Positions 61,501 to 64,000 of a stretch of 64,000 nt of DNA are shown in pieces. Origin of the DNA: Elusimicrobia bacterium RIFOXYA2_FULL_47_53. GTDB taxonomy: Bacteria; Elusimicrobiota; Endomicrobiia; Endomicrobiales; XYA2-FULL-47-53. The first letter of the stretch is position 1; each line of letters opens with the position of its first letter. The translations under genes and the position numbers were made by a program. The DNA lies in NCBI GenBank assembly GCA_001800315.1, contig MGVE01000017.1, forward strand, positions 1-64,000, in the 5' to 3' direction. The notes beneath the pieces were generated by a model. That model ran no database searches, had not been told where the DNA came from, and worked only from the letters and a program-made list of their open reading frames with translations.

Positions 61501-64000
61501 CATACTGAGGGAATTATGCGGCGTTTGCTTGGGAATTCATTTTTCCTTGCTTTTGTCGTGCTAAGCAATTTGATATGGATCTTTCCTACGGTATTAGCTT
61601 TGCCCGCCGTGGTGCCTATTCAGGTTGCTCTAATATTAATTACTGCGTTCGGGATTTTATATAAAGACAGGATAGGTGACCCGTTCTCGTATGCCGTAAA
61701 TATGGCAAAAGCAGAAGGAAGGGAGCTTTCGTTAGTGGGTAGGGTTGTAACATATATACCTCTGTTTTTTCAAGGTATTTTTGAGATCGTTGTAACAACA
61801 CTTGTTTCTTTGCTGCTGGTTGTCATTAGTCCGCTTATTACTTTCGCGATGTATTTGTACGAAAAAAGCGGAAAAAGCCCGTCGTGGACACCTTCCTCGG
61901 TTGTTTCAACAATGGAACTTAAAAAACCTATTTCCAGAAAAGAATTTGCCGATATGTCCGCGCGGCTTGAACTTGAAGGTCTTTCAAAGGATGAGATTCA
62001 AATGTTGAGGGATTCATTAAGTAAGGAAGGTAACGAGAAATCAGAGATAATTTCGTACATATTGCAAAGCGCGCAAAATCAGGGGTTGGATATTAAAGCG
62101 ATGCAAAAAGATATTAAGAGGATAGCCGGCGGAATAAGCCAAAAGGAATACAAAGATGTGCTTTTGTTTAAAGCGGTTAAGATTGGTATTTTTGCCGTTC
62201 TGACTTTCGGTGTGTTTATATGGCTTGGCGTAACCCCGGTAACGGCATTTTCGGTTTATGGCATTTTGCCACTTTCATTTTCTTTGCTTGGGGGTATGCT
62301 GGCAATGAGATGGGCTGGACAGGTAAGAGCGTATTCTTCTTCCAGTACTCCGCTTTGGAAAAAAGGAGTAGCTTCAGCGGTTTTGGTTTCCATAATGGCT
62401 GGTAGTGTAGCCGGAGTTATGACGGCAAGGTCTGTGCCCACTTACGATAAAAGCATGATTGAAAGAGCTTTGCCGCTGCTTTCAGAGAGCCCGGAAAGAT
62501 ATGGGTATAGCGAAGAGGTAAAAAAAGCCTTTGACCAAGTGAAGGAAAGCCAGGCCAGGGCAAATGCTTATGTGCCGAAAAGTACCGTGCCGGGCATGGC
62601 GCTCTCCGGGAAGATTAGCGATGTAGCGGCAGCTCAGGTACCGCTGACAAAAGTTGAGGCCAAACCCGGGGTAGTAATGACCAAGCCTGCCGCCAGTGTT
62701 GATGTGGTCCTTCCGCCTATAAATGCCAAGGCCGGAAGAATCAATACTGTTAGGGAAGTTTTTAGTGCTGATCTTTTGAAATTCATGAAGTATGCTAAAG
62801 TGAGAGCTGAAAGAAAGCCTCTCTCGGAAATATCGCTTCCTGATGAAGAAATAAAAAGAGGCGGCGGTGGCGAGTTGATTAAGACAGGCGCTGCGCTTGG
62901 TTTTAAAAGAACTCAAAAAAGTATTGCGTGGGCTGCCGTTCAAACCGTGGCAGCTTCGTTCTCGTCTTATATTGGTATTGGAATAAACCTGATTTCTAAG
63001 GTGGAAGCTATTGCTGTTATATGGGAGTACGGCGATAAATATCCATGGCTTTCTCTGACCGGCGATATCTCGTCAACTGTTTTCTGGTCTGAATCGCGGT
63101 TGTATGCCGACAGGAGTATGGAGGATTTTGCCAGAATATACAGGTGGGATGATATTGCCGCCATGTGGAAAGCTGGGGTGGCGGAAGATATCCCGGGTTA
63201 TGAACGATATGAATACCTTCAGACAGCCGTTGTGACATTGCATTACGCCGGACTGCCTGTTACCGAACAAAATGTGAATAAGTTTCTGGGCCATTTTACA
63301 AAAGAAAATATAAATAAATTGGTCGCAAAATATCCTGCTTTGGAGAACTCATTAAGGCCGTATCAACTGCTTCCGGAAAAAGCCAGGACAGGCATTAAAC
63401 TTTTCGGTATACTGAACCTGCTTCTTCCTCCGGGTATGGGCGTCCAGTTGCCGACTGATCTGCCGGTAATTACTTTAGCGCAGGTGGCACACCAGGTTAT
63501 TTCCGGGGACTCGGGCACCGTGGAGGTATTGACGGCGCTGGCAATAGCAAATGATATGACGCTTGAGTCGCTGCTTGATAGAATGGGTTTTGGGTATGTA
63601 AACGAGGCTATTGATAAGAAATGGGCTGTCAATGAAAAGGTTTTTGCCGAGTATGTAAACAGGTTCCAATCAGATATGAAGATGCAGGGTCTGGAAAAAC
63701 CCGAAGATTTCATGAAACCTGAATCCGTCACATTGTCTGCACATATGGCGAATTATCAGATGGTTGAGGCTGTTTGGGACACTCTTGTAAATGAAGGTTT
63801 GCGTTCGGGCCGTCCGTCTAACAACGAAATAAGGGAAATAGGCGAAAAACTGAATAATAATATGGTTGAGATGTGGGATATTTTCAGTGTCTGGGAAAGA
63901 GGGGGTAAGGAAAAGTATCCAAAAATATTTAAGCAGGCAATGATCTCTAAGGGTGTTGCTGATCAATATGCGATGAACATGTATCTGGCGATGGAGTTAG
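52600..64000 (+). CDS. Giant protein 2 (>3,800 aa, partial): LysM and OpgH/MdoH-like glycosyltransferase
   Basis: GAGAGGG precedes ATG 52600. I translated the frame to the window edge and met no stop. An N-terminal anchor lies at about residues 38-65. Residues 105-560 contain I-Q-D-L-H-C-H and V-V-T-G-G-F-H-T motifs, loosely like the TraB/ChaN/Tiki group (weak). Hydrophobic helices follow near 1150-1240. At about 1490-1512 a signal-peptide-like helix ends S-Y-A-A-Q, immediately followed by LysM (1513-1568, G-D-S-L-W-K-I-A-K). Residues about 2240-3040 resemble OpgH/MdoH: two membrane helices, S-D-T (D2393), a possible degenerate acidic motif E-T-D (2561-2563), I-L-S-H-D (D2659), D-A-R-W (W2943), then more helices. 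OpgH makes periplasmic glucans. Activity here is uncertain because the acidic motif is altered and about 280 residues are inserted between the last two motifs. The end is unknown. Confidence 0.8.
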   Translation, partial: MNIQKLKRKLMEGVARPVWGTLNAPVPVLLETASEYFSFIRAVAIVTVTCFIVSSIAGPAIAQVSQVAEENRKYAQVFDDFVLPYTAARITGASYSASPRVVIQIQDLHCHGEVQRNINRVLSLVNEKYPVSKIYLEGAYGSVDTSWLNAISDKEMRQAVVESLVDQGKLTGVEYFSASGNSVPVMGLEDKDIYNANLLRLGRILDSQADVDKALSGIELELARLKARYYNPKQKALDILSAKYRKEEVKTNDFYRELKKLGDKNGLDIYEYRNMTAFLGLMELEKELNYKRISRQLQEFIITLKQRLPYDAYKVLLEKMNDFSRLDELYVYLIKLDRDFKLGLSNTFPNLSTFFAYIDASQKVNPVNLVNEERRFVRELQKKLSANATEKEVVFIADFYSTLAEYYTNRLTAEDYEYYLKNEREFKVLWSKYSDSYYLSGLEPFNAILNDYYVANIERNRRFVKNILSASDTPAGTEASPYVNSVSETLKSLKNATEIDIVVTGGFHTLGLSELLAEKNISYLVITPNVTKDTKYASDVYNALAKQQFKVLLGEERPSTSAQIQGQTTDRFAKNTPQKGALALPVISGDEWDAGYIHSATLAQGGLGALVKANSDPNSVVGQINREILKDGRIKMSYNGENEYSLRDGSYGKIIQKYTVTPEGNVEIVGSSEFSSKPQAFGLTSKTQLISEVYISMLSVGVSAVPFMKLAEYTLAFQNMSVKALDNLVGKSRSYDGKTFKIVNDSRLEPASQKALAALKTKLLERRTELRQITEKFAPENTNGRMPVTINVVEGDVLPIDDDSLAFATVKLDNGTLVLYITEGLLKSISRIPAGDKKERIIKSLLQWELSEYIYLNVADNALETKDGLGRVVSLTYRDFYNKEMKEAQVKGDKWEFAELFAFADRERAKLQKLVYEEAKRVTLVPSTRNSIDKISDPVEKRQAYAAAIRSAVRAWTISYLNEYKKERAGDLVALVGEITPSSFYRNAESDEYVFAVEENARALSLDDLIAGIREKLVNDQLLGLGIAKGSQEEKDFFRLEARIPEAFYSISNEFNNLMPVKAVLTKLEGPQDALTAAELKNTDLARSIQVKVVMNELSDKANKIKADLVQKVLPAQIYRNIPTASILDPLINRLNISQSFAKFFTVILAPGWETIALYFAFNAFGFGWAVLGFAFAHTIVDWVVRTNQDGLAKAFSINNLKSDISKFSVRLLLAGAFVVPFEFFSPIAAGVISFITHAVYNYAVLSRGWSLPLASLTTPAFDLNKENRKLRIYRFLDEKCGIRTDKLNSKEVFWKDGVRTNLYTWIARRRLLPESTLTVAWGAALSDAAYIKSLDKSKLRDFAAQQGIDITNSRQPWADVTNLYQEKSRFFSLLRSELFGSKNMTFDELKFIPVRVNDKGEFEIIEYLLETTDKNGNDKTWVSREFGLTPSKYYYDKKLMKVSIRQYIDGYSAVKQELDEKNLFYEEELDRLIETGEISNIGRFGNIIKPAVIAVGTFFSTMFLSGTSYAAQVIQKGDSLWKIAKNQLINSGISSPRNAQISEMVDKIKEVNPAINPNLLRIGQEINVDVAEKVQPSVQPLVEAVANTPQAAETAAQAVTNVSANAAPAADVVSQALPQVADAASKLADFYQAVEPGARQGAEIAYPVVNAVQNAVPAVNTAVPSVNMFDSLVTSMQSTILDAFTYIQSIGQSYPSIAATVGIIAIAVGVVFLGYKAFLRNKAVETLVFRTKDEGLRSKNLTWLYESNRPIALNTAAKDYTLNNVREIIKINRQSKNGVEGLSGGKIKVDYSDSVLKQYSIYELSRLVEEIIRPQLSTGSKIRLSVINDLKRAPGVSISLLYRVTNGAFGSVSLNLAGHPEARLLYEQAGIFFDSGLIVPLLAIGKELYGASYEFPEPKDVGQEESMKEQESVLAKSLETARRVAAQEKKIEKPNEMDALASEVVTYMHEKARSGILLPWPVFSFLYKRGFFKKSAEKFRYAAEGQRRFTMPELLVSGRVAKLASVRLAAMGKGDAETKKKELEIERAKAEPDAAIINELERSIDMIEANGKIEALRKELDSINADIKKQAKQGVDNPLKGNARKGAIEFEIERSEFNLLNMKYQVQSEIRNEFIAKYQALAKKEVGDMDFSSYDKLFNNIVDKINIVVKAAGNDKDIADLSEMLGLPLEVVVGAIEGHRIGSDKLYLVNRLIKELNRYGSKYSSALEMLNYYKYDVEARDFVAGLVKNADTIIPDSFVKSNPAYFYEWFRISLQAFMGLGIYVLPALIFYGTAFVFMPIPIIFGVIFGLITYYVAWAPAHKFSLHVTGVFVKWFGRGVRGHERIKYIDRYIDDKYTADVPLRVSNVISKISASEDDFDVAIKYLRQTLERDIALLKRHPNNLEFNIIIRSDTNPYKSARNKEIVDYEMKVMRELIEEYREELPNLNIGYFNMGAREWVNNTNGKLGQGGFGMKAGGIALQMQLFEEGYTKSRIYVDESHEHSMRDNPVFCAVVATDLAKMLGHEKSHDTRDKAARGELNESIHRDILAGNDLKLTKDYGYRDTLSLLSDDKNIVLEVGETDKMLAIMLHPANKHIVMTTPHIVVTPPYIDGVPQSSWWWKLMKVSRDIHNEFNARLMASIYGNGSAFFGKGVVRQGKYYQNVFKRETLSIARILSHDWQESIFSVYTEALYGSLNYSVEILQKSEDEMLLQVNLNDDTRFVKIVFDRKKGQVEVYEEDYAGGDGKFTLAKVFLLKDICVSTEFNDLAGILKLSPEAAKDFKELQSKEVLRVYDLVSSGELKKVKDEKDKKEFISKKLSEFENLRGVSNLSAAEKEKAVENYKNDLLAAFDKKHILDKKIGAHMAELAERAEIKFNGDARKIAEYMLRRGNAYQNQLLAELKSAELARNIPIIKARMIDEFGHLMTIDHVSKIVTNSYGNSYSMGERDQLNPLTYLMRDARWLLGDIQMARTELPYKAFLPPAHQTHTEGIMRRLLGNSFFLAFVVLSNLIWIFPTVLALPAVVPIQVALILITAFGILYKDRIGDPFSYAVNMAKAEGRELSLVGRVVTYIPLFFQGIFEIVVTTLVSLLLVVISPLITFAMYLYEKSGKSPSWTPSSVVSTMELKKPISRKEFADMSARLELEGLSKDEIQMLRDSLSKEGNEKSEIISYILQSAQNQGLDIKAMQKDIKRIAGGISQKEYKDVLLFKAVKIGIFAVLTFGVFIWLGVTPVTAFSVYGILPLSFSLLGGMLAMRWAGQVRAYSSSSTPLWKKGVASAVLVSIMAGSVAGVMTARSVPTYDKSMIERALPLLSESPERYGYSEEVKKAFDQVKESQARANAYVPKSTVPGMALSGKISDVAAAQVPLTKVEAKPGVVMTKPAASVDVVLPPINAKAGRINTVREVFSADLLKFMKYAKVRAERKPLSEISLPDEEIKRGGGGELIKTGAALGFKRTQKSIAWAAVQTVAASFSSYIGIGINLISKVEAIAVIWEYGDKYPWLSLTGDISSTVFWSESRLYADRSMEDFARIYRWDDIAAMWKAGVAEDIPGYERYEYLQTAVVTLHYAGLPVTEQNVNKFLGHFTKENINKLVAKYPALENSLRPYQLLPEKARTGIKLFGILNLLLPPGMGVQLPTDLPVITLAQVAHQVISGDSGTVEVLTALAIANDMTLESLLDRMGFGYVNEAIDKKWAVNEKVFAEYVNRFQSDMKMQGLEKPEDFMKPESVTLSAHMANYQMVEAVWDTLVNEGLRSGRPSNNEIREIGEKLNNNMVEMWDIFSVWERGGKEKYPKIFKQAMISKGVADQYAMNMYLAMEL

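Noticed and set aside
52600-64000. Possible assembly frameshift or broken gene in giant 2
   Set aside because: Codon-by-codon reading from ATG 52600 to the edge shows no stop and steady coding character. The gene is simply cut by the window end.

Overview
The window looks like chromosomal DNA of a Gram-negative bacterium with a very unusual secretome, most likely a member of Candidatus Omnitrophota (OP3) or a neighbouring PVC/Elusimicrobia-type lineage. This placement is an inference. It rests on two enormous genes (5,882 codons, and a second of more than 3,800 codons that is still open at the window edge), TolC/RND and PorV-like outer-membrane proteins, and many palindromic intergenic repeats. 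It has not been tested by phylogeny.

Layout. 1-4.5 kb: the tail of a TPR gene, a REC-winged helix-REC response regulator, a histidine kinase and a natural FliF-FliG fusion protein in one overlapping operon. 4.6-4.9 kb: tRNA-Lys(CTT) and tRNA-Leu(TAG). 5.2-10.9 kb: the classic tig-clpP-clpX-lon protein quality-control cluster. 10.9-13.9 kb: a class V aminotransferase plus serA (serine biosynthesis). 14.6-17.0 kb: an ABC-2 type transporter (ATPase, permease) with a membrane-anchored TPR protein. 17.1-22.9 kb: a TetR regulator with a consensus promoter and a palindromic operator, a TolC-like protein and an RND pump, but no adaptor gene. 23.4-30.1 kb: five minus-strand genes, mostly secreted proteins, including a YD/RHS-like one. 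30.4-33.2 kb: a PorV-like/TPR protein and a stand-alone receiver. 33.5-64 kb: two giant genes, each introduced by its own promoter and a small hydrophobic protein.

The most interesting part is a cassette seen three times (minus strand at 26.8-24.4 kb, plus strand at 33.5-51.8 kb and 51.9 kb to the end). Each has a sigma70-like promoter, then a 158-184 aa protein with about four hydrophobic segments and a Pro-Arg motif near the N-terminus, then a hairpin that overlaps the end of the small ORF, then a large exported or membrane-anchored protein. In two cassettes the hairpin looks like an intrinsic terminator. In the third it buries the Shine-Dalgarno sequence of the large gene. This suggests that translation of the small protein gates expression of the large one.

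Giant 1 carries tandem C39-peptidase-like domains (only one with a full Cys/His/Asp triad), a long Ala/Lys/Glu helix, a Gly/Ala-rich hydrophobic zone, duplicated beta modules and a SecA-like superfamily-2 helicase core. Giant 2 carries an N-terminal anchor, an internal signal-peptide-like segment followed by LysM, and a strongly diverged membrane glycosyltransferase resembling OpgH/MdoH.

The gaps between genes hold a structured element of up to about 270 bp. It has three copies with conserved loops and changing stems, so it may be a structured RNA or a mobile miniature element. They also hold a family of palindromes whose stems vary while the spacer stays constant.
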